Assembly: GCF_963676485.1 (NCBI RefSeq)
Contig: NZ_OY781114.1
Span: 1,820,501 to 1,884,500, forward strand
Direction: 5' to 3'
DNA from: an uncultured Cohaesibacter sp.
GTDB lineage: Bacteria; Pseudomonadota; Alphaproteobacteria; Rhizobiales; Cohaesibacteraceae
DNA length: 64,000 nucleotides
Positions 1-8,289 of the stretch are shown here, piece after piece. The notes beneath the pieces are model-generated. The model had not been told where the DNA came from, ran no database searches, and saw only the letters and a program-made list of their open reading frames with translations. The position numbers were made by a program, and so were the translations under genes. Positions within the stretch are counted from its first letter, which is position 1. Each line of letters starts with the position of its first letter.

Positions 1-500
1 CTGATACGTCGCGGGACAATTTCTCCCGCACAATGGTCATTTCCTGCTTTTCCTTCACGGAAGCGGCAAAACGCGCAGCAGACCTGATGACCGATGGCGG
101 CTCCATGCTCACATTGACATACGCCGGCTCGACCCGCGTGATGCCAAACTATAATGTCATGGGTGTTGCCAAGGCCGGGCTTGAGGCGTCTATTCGCTAT
201 CTGGCCAATGATTTCGGCCCGTCAGGCATTCGCGTCAACGCGATTTCGGCTGGCCCCGTGCGTACACTGGCAGGCAATGGCATTGCCGACGCGCGCCAGA
301 TGTATAGCTATCAACGCGATAACAGCCCAATGCGCGATGTCTGTACCATTGAGGATGTTGGCGGTGCAGCCCTTTACCTGCTCTCCGATCTTTCCAAGAA
401 AGTCACAGGTCAGGTGCATTTTGTTGATTCCGGCTATAGCTGCATATCAATGCCTACGGTCGAAACGCTCAGTAAACTGGACAAGATCGAGAAATCTTGA
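1..500 (+). CDS. fabI: Enoyl-ACP reductase FabI (3' part)
   Basis: C-terminal 165 residues of an NADH-dependent enoyl-ACP reductase, which makes the final reduction in each cycle of type II fatty-acid elongation in the cytoplasm. The frame is open from the window edge, so the nucleotide-binding N-terminus (roughly 100 residues) lies outside. The FabI-type catalytic Y-x6-K pair is visible as YNVMGVAK, followed by the conserved SIRYLANDFG and VNAISAGPVRTLAG segments of the family and the C-terminal YLLSDLS...VDSGY stretch. The shared SDR fold makes other reductases possible, but the Y-x6-K spacing (not Y-x3-K) is the FabI signature. A strong terminator follows 45 bases downstream. Confidence 0.93.
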   Translation, partial: DTSRDNFSRTMVISCFSFTEAAKRAADLMTDGGSMLTLTYAGSTRVMPNYNVMGVAKAGLEASIRYLANDFGPSGIRVNAISAGPVRTLAGNGIADARQMYSYQRDNSPMRDVCTIEDVGGAALYLLSDLSKKVTGQVHFVDSGYSCISMPTVETLSKLDKIEKS

Positions 501-544
501 CTTGTCCGTATTGTACAAGCTTATTCACAATAGGCAATATTGAG

Positions 545-567
545 AAGAGGGCATTGCCCTCTTTTTC
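545..567 (+). terminator. Intrinsic terminator after fabI
   Basis: Stem AAGAGGGC / GCCCTCTT with a three-base loop, then a T-rich tract. It closes the fabI transcript before the AT-rich region that carries the next promoter. Confidence 0.8.
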
Positions 568-659
568 TTTGTCTTTTTAAATGTGATATATTTATAACTT
601 ATACTTTTCTTTCCGATAAACAACAACAGTTCCACTTCTATAGTTGTTCTAACAAAAAA

Positions 660-689
660 TCGACATTTACTATAGCCGTTAGGTATGAA
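660..689 (+). promoter_or_regulatory. Candidate sigma-70 promoter of the first GGDEF-EAL gene
   Basis: TCGACA at 660-665 and TATGAA at 684-689 with an 18-base spacer, in an AT-rich region and about 50 bases before the chosen start. It is a reasonable match to TTGACA/TATAAT, judged by eye only. Confidence 0.4.
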
Positions 690-738
690 TTAGCTTATTT
701 GATATATGCTCTCAGACAAATCGTGTTCTGGAGCTCTT

Positions 739-2307
739 ATGATCGGTTTTTTCGGTAAATATGATCGACTGTTTAGCAAACAAATAGCAGCCCTTGCCGT
801 GTTGATGGTGGCCAACTTTATTTGTGCCGTTACTGTTTCACTTATTTTTTCCAATCAGGATCCGGAAACCCGGTCCATGGTTCAGCTTGCAACGATTGCT
901 GTCATTTCAATGCTTTCCTGCATCGTTCTGATTCAACTAAACAGTTCGCGGGTGGCAGCAGAGGAAGCAATGGACACTCTGGTTGCCAAGGACAAGTTGA
1001 CGGGGTTGACCAATCGCGAAGCCTTCCAGCGCTATCTGGCCAATCGAGTGGCGACTGACAGGAACCAGGCCTTCATCCTGTTGCTCCTCGATCTTGATCG
1101 TTTCAAGGAGCTCAACGCCTTTTTGGGCTACGGCGCTGCTGATCAGATTTTGCAGCAATTTGCGGCCCGCTTGGCACAGTTGGCAGAGACAGAGGCCGAT
1201 GCTGCACGCATTGGCGGCGATGAGTTCGCGCTTGTTGTACCCTATGACGGAAGCAGCAGCAGCCTGAAGGCAAAGGTGAGCAAGATCTTCGAAACGCTCT
1301 ACAAGCCCTATCTGTGCAACAAGCAGTCCGTGGACATGACTGTTTCCATGGGCACCACCTTGTTTCCCGAGGATGGGAAAGACCCCGAAAGTCTCAACCA
1401 GAACGCCTATTTCGCTCTGCAGCGCGCCAAAAAGGAAGGGCACAACAGAGTATGCTGCTATGAAGAAGCCATCGATTCCAAGATGATGGATGACCATTTC
1501 TTGTCGCAGGATATGGATCGAGCACTACAAAAGGGCGAATTCGTCGTTTTTTTCCAGCCGCAATTCAGTTTTGCGACGGGTAGACAAACCGGATTTGAGG
1601 CGCTTGTTCGGTGGATCCACAAAGATCGCGGCGAGATTTCGCCCTGTGTCTTCATTCCCATTGCCGAACAAAATGGTCTTATTGTTCCGATTTCTGAATT
1701 TGTACTGCGCAGTGCCTGCCAAATTGCCAGCCAATGGAAGAATCCGCTCAAGATAGCTGTCAATCTATCCCCCATTCAAATGCGCCAATGCATCATTTCA
1801 GATCTGGTGACCGAGATTCTATTTGAAACCGGGCTCGACCCGAAAAGGCTGGAGTTGGAGGTCACCGAGAGTCTGTTTATCGACATCAATGATGAAGTAT
1901 CCGCTGACCTTTTGCTGCTGCAACGGCGTGGCATCTCGATTGCGCTTGATGACTTCGGAACGGGCTACTCATCATTGGCCTATTTGACCAGCTTCCCCTT
2001 CGACAAAATCAAGATAGACCGCTCGTTCGTTCAGAATCTGGCGACCGATGACAGTTCGATGGCCATCATTTCCGCTGTCATCGGCATGGGCAAAAGCCTG
2101 AATATGCAAATCACGGCCGAGGGCATAGAGGATTATCAAGCCTACGAGATCCTGCGGCTTGCTGGCGTGGATCAGGCTCAGGGCTACTTGTTGGGTGAGC
2201 CTCAAGAGATTGAAGCCGAGCCGGAAATGGCAATTCCGAAGATCCTTAAGGCACAGACCGAGGTGGCCGGTGACCATCCCGCCATCCATCGCCAACAAGC
2301 ATCTTGA
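739..2307 (+). CDS. Membrane-anchored GGDEF-EAL c-di-GMP protein
   Basis: Likely bifunctional c-di-GMP enzyme of 522 residues. Two hydrophobic segments (about residues 12-40 and 48-66) anchor it in the inner membrane with almost no periplasmic sensor. The GGDEF domain (about 85-240) keeps the DKLTGLTNR entry motif, the metal-binding DLDRFKELN and an intact GGDEF; the RxxD inhibitory site is absent (TEAD at that position). The EAL domain (about 265-505) keeps EALVRW, VNLSP, ELEVTES, DDFGTGYSS, KIKIDRS and TAEGIED, so phosphodiesterase residues look complete. I chose the ATG at 739 because a GGAG box sits five bases upstream; an in-frame ATG at 706 is possible. A paralogue follows directly. Which activity dominates cannot be told from sequence. 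Confidence 0.9.
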   Translation: MIGFFGKYDRLFSKQIAALAVLMVANFICAVTVSLIFSNQDPETRSMVQLATIAVISMLSCIVLIQLNSSRVAAEEAMDTLVAKDKLTGLTNREAFQRYLANRVATDRNQAFILLLLDLDRFKELNAFLGYGAADQILQQFAARLAQLAETEADAARIGGDEFALVVPYDGSSSSLKAKVSKIFETLYKPYLCNKQSVDMTVSMGTTLFPEDGKDPESLNQNAYFALQRAKKEGHNRVCCYEEAIDSKMMDDHFLSQDMDRALQKGEFVVFFQPQFSFATGRQTGFEALVRWIHKDRGEISPCVFIPIAEQNGLIVPISEFVLRSACQIASQWKNPLKIAVNLSPIQMRQCIISDLVTEILFETGLDPKRLELEVTESLFIDINDEVSADLLLLQRRGISIALDDFGTGYSSLAYLTSFPFDKIKIDRSFVQNLATDDSSMAIISAVIGMGKSLNMQITAEGIEDYQAYEILRLAGVDQAQGYLLGEPQEIEAEPEMAIPKILKAQTEVAGDHPAIHRQQAS

Positions 2308-2330
2308 TTGCGTGGCATGTCTTTTTTAGC

Positions 2331-2379
2331 ACGATCCCTCGCCATTTTGGCTACGGCCATGGATGGGGGCGAGGATCGT
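2331..2379 (+). other. Long imperfect inverted repeat between the two GGDEF-EAL genes
   Basis: ACGATCC-C-TCGCC (2331-2343) pairs with GGCGAGGATCGT (2368-2379), a 12-bp stem with one bulged base, and the loop can pair further (GGCTACGGCC, CCATGG). No T-run follows, so it is not a classical terminator. It lies 24 bases after the stop of the first gene; an mRNA 3' stabiliser or processing site is possible. Confidence 0.5.
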
Positions 2380-2578
2380 AGGCCTGCCTAATCGATATGA
2401 TACGTAGAAATAGCAAATCCCTATTTAAAAAAGTTTTAGAAGTCTATGAGCCCTTTGTAATGCTTAGGGTTTTTGACGTGACCTTTTGAAAGGGGCATTC
2501 CATTAACCATTAAAGTTCCGATTTTCTTCAGAACTACCCTGTAGGTTAAGATCAGGCTTGGCTAAAAAGAGCAGTTTG

Positions 2579-4153
2579 ATGCAAGATTCGTCAACCAAAT
2601 ATAAGCTGATCGACTCCGATTTGGGCGCACCCCGGAAATTGTTTGTGCTTTTGGGCCTGCTGGTGATGGCGCTGGTTCTGTCTCACCATAACAGCCCTCT
2701 CATACGGCAGCTTCCCATTTTGGCATTGACCCTTCTGGTCGGCTATTATTTCCTGTTCCTCAATAGCAAACAAAAGCGCAGACGCGAAACGCTGCGCAGC
2801 ATGATCGATGAGCTTAAGTCTCGGGACAATCTGACGGGGCTTTCCAATCGGCAACTGTTTCTCTCATCTGTTTACCAGCGTTTGAAATCTGCGGAATATC
2901 AGAACACACCTTTTGCGCTTCTGCTCATCGATATTGACCGATTTAAAGAGCTGGATACCATTCTAGGCACCGAAAACGGCGATCTGCTGCTGCAGGAATT
3001 TGCACAGCGCCTCTCCCATTTTCAGCATGACAGGTCGATGGTTGCCCGTTTGTCGGGCAACGAGTTCGCTATTGTTATCGACCAATTGGGGACCAGCGCA
3101 ACATTCGAGCAGCGTATTCAGATTCTTCATTCCTATCTCAAGCAGCCCTATCGCTTCAATGGCCGCCCGATTGAGATCACCATCTCCGGCGGCTATATCC
3201 AGTTTCCGCATCATGGATACAGGGTCAGCGCGTTGCTGCAGCAGGCCAAGCTGGCCTTGCTCAGAGCAAAACAGGAAGGGCGAAACCAGATATGCCGCTT
3301 TGAGCAATGTCACGATGTGCGCGCCCATATGGACCATGAGCTATCGCAGGAAATGGGAAAATCGATCGCTCTTGGAGAATTCAAACTCCATTTCCAACCA
3401 CAGTTCAGCATCGCGACAGGCAAGCAGACTGGCTTCGAAGCCTTGATGCGCTGGGATCACCCGGTGCGCGGCTGGATCTCTCCGGGCTCCTTCATCCAAA
3501 TCGCCGAAAGCAATGGCCTTATCTTGCCGCTTTCCGAATTTGCCCTGCGGGAGGCTTGCACCACAGCCGCCCAATGGACACAGCCCCTGCGTGTCGCTGT
3601 TAATCTGTCTCCCATCCAGTTCAAGAAGATCGATCTTGTGCCCATGGTCGAGAGCATTCTCAAGGAGACCGGCTTGCCAGCCCACAGATTGGAACTGGAA
3701 GTCACTGAAAGCTTGTTCATTCAGAGCAGCCAACGCACCATCGAGACACTCAAGCAATTGCGCAGTATGGGAATCACCATTGCGCTTGATGACTTCGGAA
3801 CCGGTTACTCTTCGCTCAGCTATCTTTCGTCCTTCCCGATCGACAAGATCAAGATCGACCGCTCATTTGTACGCGATCTGACCAACAGTCATGGCAACAT
3901 GGCGATTATATCCGCGATGATCGGCATCGGTCGGAGCCTTAATATCGAAGTGTTGGCCGAAGGCATCGAAGACAAGGAAACACTCGACATGCTGCACGCC
4001 GCTGGCTGTCAGGAAGTGCAGGGCTACTATCTTGGCCGCCCGCGTGATCTGGCTGCAGAGCCGGGCTTCGAGATGTCACGGCCTGCTTTGGAAGACAAGG
4101 CCGAAAAGGCCAAGGCCCTCAAACTGATCAAAAACACATCTATGTGCGCCTGA
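2579..4153 (+). CDS. Membrane GGDEF-EAL protein with degenerate GGDEF
   Basis: Paralogue of the preceding gene (524 residues from the ATG at 2579). Two membrane segments (about residues 20-35 and 45-62) are followed by a GGDEF-type domain that keeps DNLTGLSNR and DIDRFKELD but reads SGNEF where GGDEF should be, so cyclase activity is doubtful. The EAL domain is complete by motif: EALMRW, VNLSP, ELEVTES, DDFGTGYSS, KIKIDRS, LAEGIED. The likely role is a c-di-GMP phosphodiesterase, perhaps with a GTP-sensing degenerate GGDEF domain as described for other family members. A TTG at 2558 would add seven residues; I prefer the ATG because an AAGAG box stands at a normal distance from it. The separate intergenic region suggests its own promoter. 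Confidence 0.9.
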   Translation: MQDSSTKYKLIDSDLGAPRKLFVLLGLLVMALVLSHHNSPLIRQLPILALTLLVGYYFLFLNSKQKRRRETLRSMIDELKSRDNLTGLSNRQLFLSSVYQRLKSAEYQNTPFALLLIDIDRFKELDTILGTENGDLLLQEFAQRLSHFQHDRSMVARLSGNEFAIVIDQLGTSATFEQRIQILHSYLKQPYRFNGRPIEITISGGYIQFPHHGYRVSALLQQAKLALLRAKQEGRNQICRFEQCHDVRAHMDHELSQEMGKSIALGEFKLHFQPQFSIATGKQTGFEALMRWDHPVRGWISPGSFIQIAESNGLILPLSEFALREACTTAAQWTQPLRVAVNLSPIQFKKIDLVPMVESILKETGLPAHRLELEVTESLFIQSSQRTIETLKQLRSMGITIALDDFGTGYSSLSYLSSFPIDKIKIDRSFVRDLTNSHGNMAIISAMIGIGRSLNIEVLAEGIEDKETLDMLHAAGCQEVQGYYLGRPRDLAAEPGFEMSRPALEDKAEKAKALKLIKNTSMCA

Positions 4154-4170
4154 AAGCCAGCATCGATCCG

Positions 4171-4196
4171 CAAGCCCTTTGTGGGCATTGAATTTT
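4171..4196 (+). terminator. Weak terminator-like hairpin
   Basis: CAAGCCC / GGGC-A-TTG stem with one bulge and a five-base loop, followed by AATTTT. It is plausible as the end of the GGDEF-EAL transcript but weaker than the others in this window. Confidence 0.4.
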
Positions 4197-4255
4197 CGGA
4201 TTTTCGCATGCACAGCCGCATTATTGTTTTGAATGGGCCGACCGACTCCTATACC

Positions 4256-4297
4256 AATGGGCCAACTGTTTTGTGATTCTTTGTCAAACGGCCCATT
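4256..4297 (+). promoter_or_regulatory. Hairpin directly abutting the lnt start codon
   Basis: AATGGGCC (4256-4263) and GGCCCATT (4290-4297) form a perfect 8-bp stem, with a further GTTT/AAAC pairing inside the loop. The lnt ATG begins only three bases after the stem. No Shine-Dalgarno box is visible here, so the structure may limit or position ribosome entry. Confidence 0.5.
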
Positions 4298-4300
4298 TTC

Positions 4301-5890
4301 ATGGCGTTTCTCATTTCCAATCTTATTTTGCTTGATGGTTGGCGCCGCCTGCTGGTCGCTTTCCTTTTTGGGTGTCTGGCCAGTCTGGCGATGGCCCCTC
4401 TGAGCTGGTTCCCCCTGCTTTGGCTTTGTGTTCCCGTTTTTGTCTGGCTGCTTGATTCTGCCTCTTTAGGGAACAGCACGAAAAGAGCCATCCGCTCTAT
4501 GGCTTTGGTAGGCTGGGTCTTTGGCCTGGGTTTCTTCCTTTGCGCTTTCTACTGGATCGGTGCCGCGTTCCTCGTGGAAGCAGACAAATTTGCAGCCCTG
4601 ATGCCTTTTGCTCTGTTTTTCTTTGCAGCCGGGCTGGCTCTCTTCTGGGCAGTGGCCTGTGGCCTTGTTGCTCCGCTCTGGTCATCTTCTCCGATGCGCG
4701 TCATATGGCTGGCGCTGACATGGTCCGCGTTGGAGTGGCTGCGTGGCACGATCTTCACCGGATTGCCTTGGGGCGGCCTTGGGCAGGCGCTCACATCAAC
4801 GACTGTCACGATGCAAGCGCTGGCGCTCGTCGGCCCGGAGAGCATGGGGCTAATAGCCCCCGTCATCTTTGCCTTACCGGTATTTTTCTTTGCTGACGCG
4901 CCCTCTCGTAAGAGCGGCTATGGGCTGACCTTTATTGCCGCTTTGTTATTCGTAAGCCAATGCGCATTCGGCTTCTATCGATTGAATCAGACACCTCCTC
5001 AGCCAGACGCCCCCGTGACCGTACGGATCGTGCAGCCGAACATTCCGCAGCGGGAAAAATGGAAACTTGAGAATCGTTCATGGATTTTCAATCGCCTGCT
5101 TGCCTTAACGACTTTGGATCGTGAGGAGTATCCTGTTGAAAAAGTCGACCTCTTTGTCTGGCCAGAAACAGCCATTCCCTTCTATCTGATCGAGCAACCA
5201 GCCGGACTTGCGGCGATCGCACAATCTCTGCCGGACAAGGCCACATTGCTGACAGGGGCTCTCAGAAGAGAGGTAAATTTTACCAGTAGCGAACAAGTTT
5301 ACAATTCCATCTATCAGATCTCCGGCGATGGAACGATCATGGCCTCCTATGACAAGATTCATCTTGTCCCTTTTGGCGAATATTTGCCGAAAGAGCGCTG
5401 GTTGCGTGCCATCGGCCTTGAACATCTAGCCGCGCAATTATCCGGTTTTTCATCCGGTACAAAAAGAAAACTGCTGGGTGACGCTCATTTGGGAAAAATT
5501 CTACCCCTGATTTGCTATGAAATAGCATTCCCAAGCGAAATTCTTTCCTACCCGGCGGGAGCAACCATGATTGTGAATGTCACGAACGATGCCTGGTTTG
5601 GGAAGACGGCAGGCCCATGGCAGCATCTGCATCTGGCTCAAATGCGAGCGGTTGAAACCGGCCTACCGGTTATTCGTTCCGCAAATACAGGTATTTCAGC
5701 AATTATTGATCCCTTTGGCAGACTGGTGGCAAAACAGGATCTGGGCACCGATGGTCTGGTTCAGGAAATTGTTCCTGCGCGGCTGCCAGCCACCCTTTAT
5801 AGCCGCTTTGGCGATCACATCTTCTTTTTCCTATGGTTGCTGACTGGCTGTCTTGCATTAATCAAAATGAGAAAATCCAAAATCCGCTAA
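4301..5890 (+). CDS. lnt: Apolipoprotein N-acyltransferase
   Basis: Inner-membrane enzyme (529 residues) that adds the third acyl chain to the N-terminal cysteine of diacylated lipoproteins, using a phospholipid as donor. The N-terminal half has about six hydrophobic segments; the nitrilase-like periplasmic domain covers roughly residues 225-490 and a last membrane segment lies near 505-520. The catalytic triad is visible: E289 in WPETAIPF, K352 in YDKIHLVPFGEYLP and C405 in LICYEIAFP. Downstream NVTNDAWFG and SANTGISA are family-typical. The first in-frame start after the upstream stop is ATG 4301, yet no ribosome-binding site precedes it; a hairpin does. The next gene is an XRE regulator, as is common before metK in Hyphomicrobiales. 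Confidence 0.96.
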   Translation: MAFLISNLILLDGWRRLLVAFLFGCLASLAMAPLSWFPLLWLCVPVFVWLLDSASLGNSTKRAIRSMALVGWVFGLGFFLCAFYWIGAAFLVEADKFAALMPFALFFFAAGLALFWAVACGLVAPLWSSSPMRVIWLALTWSALEWLRGTIFTGLPWGGLGQALTSTTVTMQALALVGPESMGLIAPVIFALPVFFFADAPSRKSGYGLTFIAALLFVSQCAFGFYRLNQTPPQPDAPVTVRIVQPNIPQREKWKLENRSWIFNRLLALTTLDREEYPVEKVDLFVWPETAIPFYLIEQPAGLAAIAQSLPDKATLLTGALRREVNFTSSEQVYNSIYQISGDGTIMASYDKIHLVPFGEYLPKERWLRAIGLEHLAAQLSGFSSGTKRKLLGDAHLGKILPLICYEIAFPSEILSYPAGATMIVNVTNDAWFGKTAGPWQHLHLAQMRAVETGLPVIRSANTGISAIIDPFGRLVAKQDLGTDGLVQEIVPARLPATLYSRFGDHIFFFLWLLTGCLALIKMRKSKIR

Positions 5891-5899
5891 TTGTAATAA

Positions 5900-5930
5900 T
5901 TGACATATAGCGTTAATACACGGCACTATT
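5900..5930 (+). promoter_or_regulatory. Possible promoter of the XRE regulator gene
   Basis: A perfect TTGACA at 5900-5905 lies ten bases after the lnt stop; the best -10 candidates (CACTAT or TATTGT) give 18- to 21-base spacers and are weak. It would give a leader of about 140 bases. Confidence 0.3.
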
Positions 5931-6070
5931 GTAGAATCCCGTTTTCTATAGCCAAAGGCGCAAACGGTTTACGGGAAAAGCGCAGGAAGCGGAACCTGCA
6001 GTATAACCAGATGGACGTGAAAAAAACTTGTCACACAGAACAACACGTCGAAACAAAAAAAGAGAGCCAA

Positions 6071-6484
6071 ATGGCCAGTAAAAAAGCACCGAACCCAATC
6101 GATGTCTATGTTGGAAGTCGTGTCCGACTTCGTCGTATGATGCTTTCTATGAGCCAAGAAAAACTTGGGGAGCATCTGGGCATTACATTCCAGCAGATTC
6201 AGAAATACGAAAAAGGGACCAACCGTATTGGCGCCAGCCGTCTTCAGCACATTGCAACCGTGCTGCAAGTCCCGGTTTCCTTTTTCTTCGAAGACGCCCC
6301 AGGTACCCCCCAAGAAGCTCAGGGCCTTGCTGAATCCAAGTCAGAGAATTATGTCATCGACTTCCTATCCTCTTCTGAAGGCCTGCAGTTGAACCGTGCC
6401 TTCGTACAGATCAAAGACCAGAAAATACGACGCAAGATCGTTGAACTGGTGCGTGAGATCTCCGGAGAGGGTGCGGAAAGCTAA
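6071..6484 (+). CDS. XRE-family helix-turn-helix regulator
   Basis: Small DNA-binding protein of 137 residues. A Cro/CI-type HTH covers about residues 15-70 (SQEKLGEHLGITFQQIQKYE, then NRIGASRLQHIA), and a conserved C-terminal tail (LQLNRAFVQIKDQKIRRKIVELV) follows a variable linker. This regulator type is regularly found between lnt and metK in Hyphomicrobiales; its targets are not evident from sequence. The ATG at 6071 is preceded by AAAGAGAG at good distance and begins MASKK, matching the usual start; a longer open frame upstream to 5900 has no family support. Two hairpins follow the stop. Confidence 0.9.
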   Translation: MASKKAPNPIDVYVGSRVRLRRMMLSMSQEKLGEHLGITFQQIQKYEKGTNRIGASRLQHIATVLQVPVSFFFEDAPGTPQEAQGLAESKSENYVIDFLSSSEGLQLNRAFVQIKDQKIRRKIVELVREISGEGAES

Positions 6485-6488
6485 TTTA

Positions 6489-6516
6489 GATATGCCACAC
6501 TGGTGTGCAGCATATC
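6489..6516 (+). other. Perfect palindromic hairpin after the XRE gene
   Basis: GATATGC-CACAC-TG-GTGTG-CA-GCATATC: nested arms of seven and five bases with small internal gaps, five bases after the stop codon and 12 bases before the terminator. It could be an mRNA 3' structure or a dyad operator. Confidence 0.5.
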
Positions 6517-6528
6517 CGCATTATAGCA

Positions 6529-6566
6529 AAAAGGCGGTTGGGAACCGAGTTCCTGACCGCCTTTTC
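6529..6566 (+). terminator. Strong terminator separating the XRE gene from metK
   Basis: AAAGGCGGT / ACCGCCTTT outer stem with GGAAC / GTTCC inside and a TTTT tail. It shows that metK is transcribed from its own promoter. Confidence 0.88.
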
Positions 6567-6956
6567 ATTTCTGGGCCGGAGCCGTGCCCTTAGAATATAT
6601 TGGATCAGGCTCGGTGGGATTTGTAATTTTACCCATACTAGAGCCCTGCAGGAAATCGATATTACCTATTTTATTTACCCGATTTTAGGTTGCGATTCTA
6701 AATAATACAGTCTTCAATTCGACTGACTAAGTGATTCTCCGAAGCGCCTCCAATCGGCCGCTCCGGGTTAATATCAAGCCCAGTCCAGTATTTGATATAT
6801 GCACCTTTCACAATTTTCCTTCGGACATTCTTTCAATGATTTCCCGATTTGAGAATGCAGGATTTAGTAACCGGTAATTCCGCTTTGGATTGCGTCGCGT
6901 TTCCTGATGTGATAACGACATGCAGAACCCTTTATATCACAGAAAAAGACATTCCC
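6567..6956 (+). other. Long metK leader region without a gene
   Basis: About 390 bases between terminator and metK with no convincing coding frame; an in-frame open stretch from 6849 into metK lacks the family start. AT-rich segments (for example around 6590-6720) are suited to a promoter but I cannot pick one. The 3' end contains the SAM/SAH-like motif listed separately. Confidence 0.5.
6889..6928 (+). promoter_or_regulatory. Candidate divergent SAM/SAH-type riboswitch motif
   Basis: TTTCCTGATGTGA (6900-6912) resembles the conserved CUUCCUGRCGUGA core of the SAM/SAH riboswitch known upstream of metK in some Alphaproteobacteria. ATTGCGTC (6889-6896) pairs with GATGTGAT (6906-6913) using three wobbles, and GTTT in the loop can pair with GAAC at 6925-6928 as the pseudoknot. 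The usual GGAGC partner is missing and the motif ends 28 bases before the start, so this is a hypothesis only. Confidence 0.25.
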
Positions 6957-8129
6957 ATGGCCCGCAAAGAATATCTGTTTACCAGTGAGTCCGTATCCGA
7001 AGGACATCCGGACAAGATCTGTGACCGTATCTCCGACGCAATTGTCGATGCCTTCATCGCGGCAGACCCGCACGCGCGCTGCGCCGTGGAAACCATGGCG
7101 ACAACCAACAAGGTTGTTCTTGCTGGCGAGGTCAGGGGGCCTGCCGAGATCGATTGCCATATCATGGAAAAGGCTGCTCGCCGGGTGATCAAGGAGATCG
7201 GCTACGAGCAGGACGGCTTCCACTGGGAAAAGGCTGACATCGACATCTATGTGCATGAGCAGTCCGCAGATATTGCTCAAGGCGTCGATGAAGCCGATGG
7301 CAAGGATGAAGGGGCAGGCGATCAGGGCATCATGTTCGGCTATGCGTCCAATGAAACCCCTGAATTGATGCCAGCCCCGATCCTTTATGCCCACAAGATC
7401 CTGCGCCTGATTGCCGAAGCACGCCATGCAGGCACAGAAACCCGTCTGGGTCCGGATGCGAAAAGCCAGCTCACGCTGCGCTATGTGGATGGCAAACCGG
7501 TCGAGGTGGCTTCTCTGGTGCTTTCCACGCAGCATTTTGATGGCAACCTGACCTCTGCCGATATCCGCGAAATCGTGACGCCTTATATTACGACGGCGCT
7601 GCCGGAAGGATGGCTGACCGACAAGACCATCTGGCATGTGAACCCAACCGGCAAATTTGTCATTGGCGGGCCGGATGGCGATGCTGGCCTTACGGGCCGC
7701 AAGATCATTGTTGATACCTATGGCGGTGCTGCGCCCCATGGCGGCGGCGCATTCTCCGGCAAAGACCCCACCAAAGTGGATCGCTCTGCGGCTTATGTCT
7801 CCCGCTATCTGGCCAAGAATGTGGTTGCTGCCGGCTATGCCGAAAAATGCTCCATCCAGCTGGCCTATGCCATTGGCGTGTCGGAGCCTCTCTCGCTCTA
7901 TGTTGATACCTACGGCACGGGGTCCGTGCGGGATTCCGTCATCGAAAAGGCTCTGTGGGACATCGTGCCGCTGACGCCACGGGGCATCCGCACGCATCTT
8001 GGCCTCAACAAGCCGATTTACGAGCGCACCGCTGCCTATGGTCATTTTGGCCGCGAGCCAGACGCCGAGGGTGGTTTTTCTTGGGAAAAAACCGATATTG
8101 TCGACGCCTTGCACAAGGCAATCGGCTAA
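6957..8129 (+). CDS. metK: S-adenosylmethionine synthetase
   Basis: Makes S-adenosylmethionine from methionine and ATP in the cytoplasm (390 residues, normal length). Visible family motifs are GHPDKICD near residue 15, the DQGIMFGYA segment that follows GAGD in the first third, and the glycine-rich [16 protein letters not shown] loop. The start at 6957 gives the standard [19 protein letters not shown]-terminus. The gene is monocistronic on its 5' side, with a long leader; trmB follows after a structured 160-base spacer. Confidence 0.97.
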   Translation: MARKEYLFTSESVSEGHPDKICDRISDAIVDAFIAADPHARCAVETMATTNKVVLAGEVRGPAEIDCHIMEKAARRVIKEIGYEQDGFHWEKADIDIYVHEQSADIAQGVDEADGKDEGAGDQGIMFGYASNETPELMPAPILYAHKILRLIAEARHAGTETRLGPDAKSQLTLRYVDGKPVEVASLVLSTQHFDGNLTSADIREIVTPYITTALPEGWLTDKTIWHVNPTGKFVIGGPDGDAGLTGRKIIVDTYGGAAPHGGGAFSGKDPTKVDRSAAYVSRYLAKNVVAAGYAEKCSIQLAYAIGVSEPLSLYVDTYGTGSVRDSVIEKALWDIVPLTPRGIRTHLGLNKPIYERTAAYGHFGREPDAEGGFSWEKTDIVDALHKAIG

Positions 8130-8168
8130 AGAAGGCGCACTTTTCGCATAAAGCGAGATCAAACTTGT

Positions 8169-8226
8169 TTTGGCCTGCTCGAACAGTCCCGTTGCTTGCA
8201 ACGCGATTTGGTTTGCGCGGGCCAAA
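8169..8226 (+). other. Structured spacer between metK and trmB
   Basis: TTTGGCCTGC (8169-8178) pairs with GCGGGCCAAA (8217-8226) over ten base pairs, enclosing a second hairpin CGTTG-CTTG-CAACG (8190-8203). No T-run follows, so read-through into trmB is expected; processing or translational control is possible. Confidence 0.45.
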
Positions 8227-8289
8227 CTGCTATTATGAGGCCGCAGTCTTTTGCCTTTAAGCCCAACAAATCCTATCCAGTCCGAGTCC

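Noticed and set aside
6567-6956. SAM-II riboswitch upstream of metK
   Set aside because: The conserved GAUUUA...GCUAAA arrangement is not found; only a weak SAM/SAH-like motif remains.
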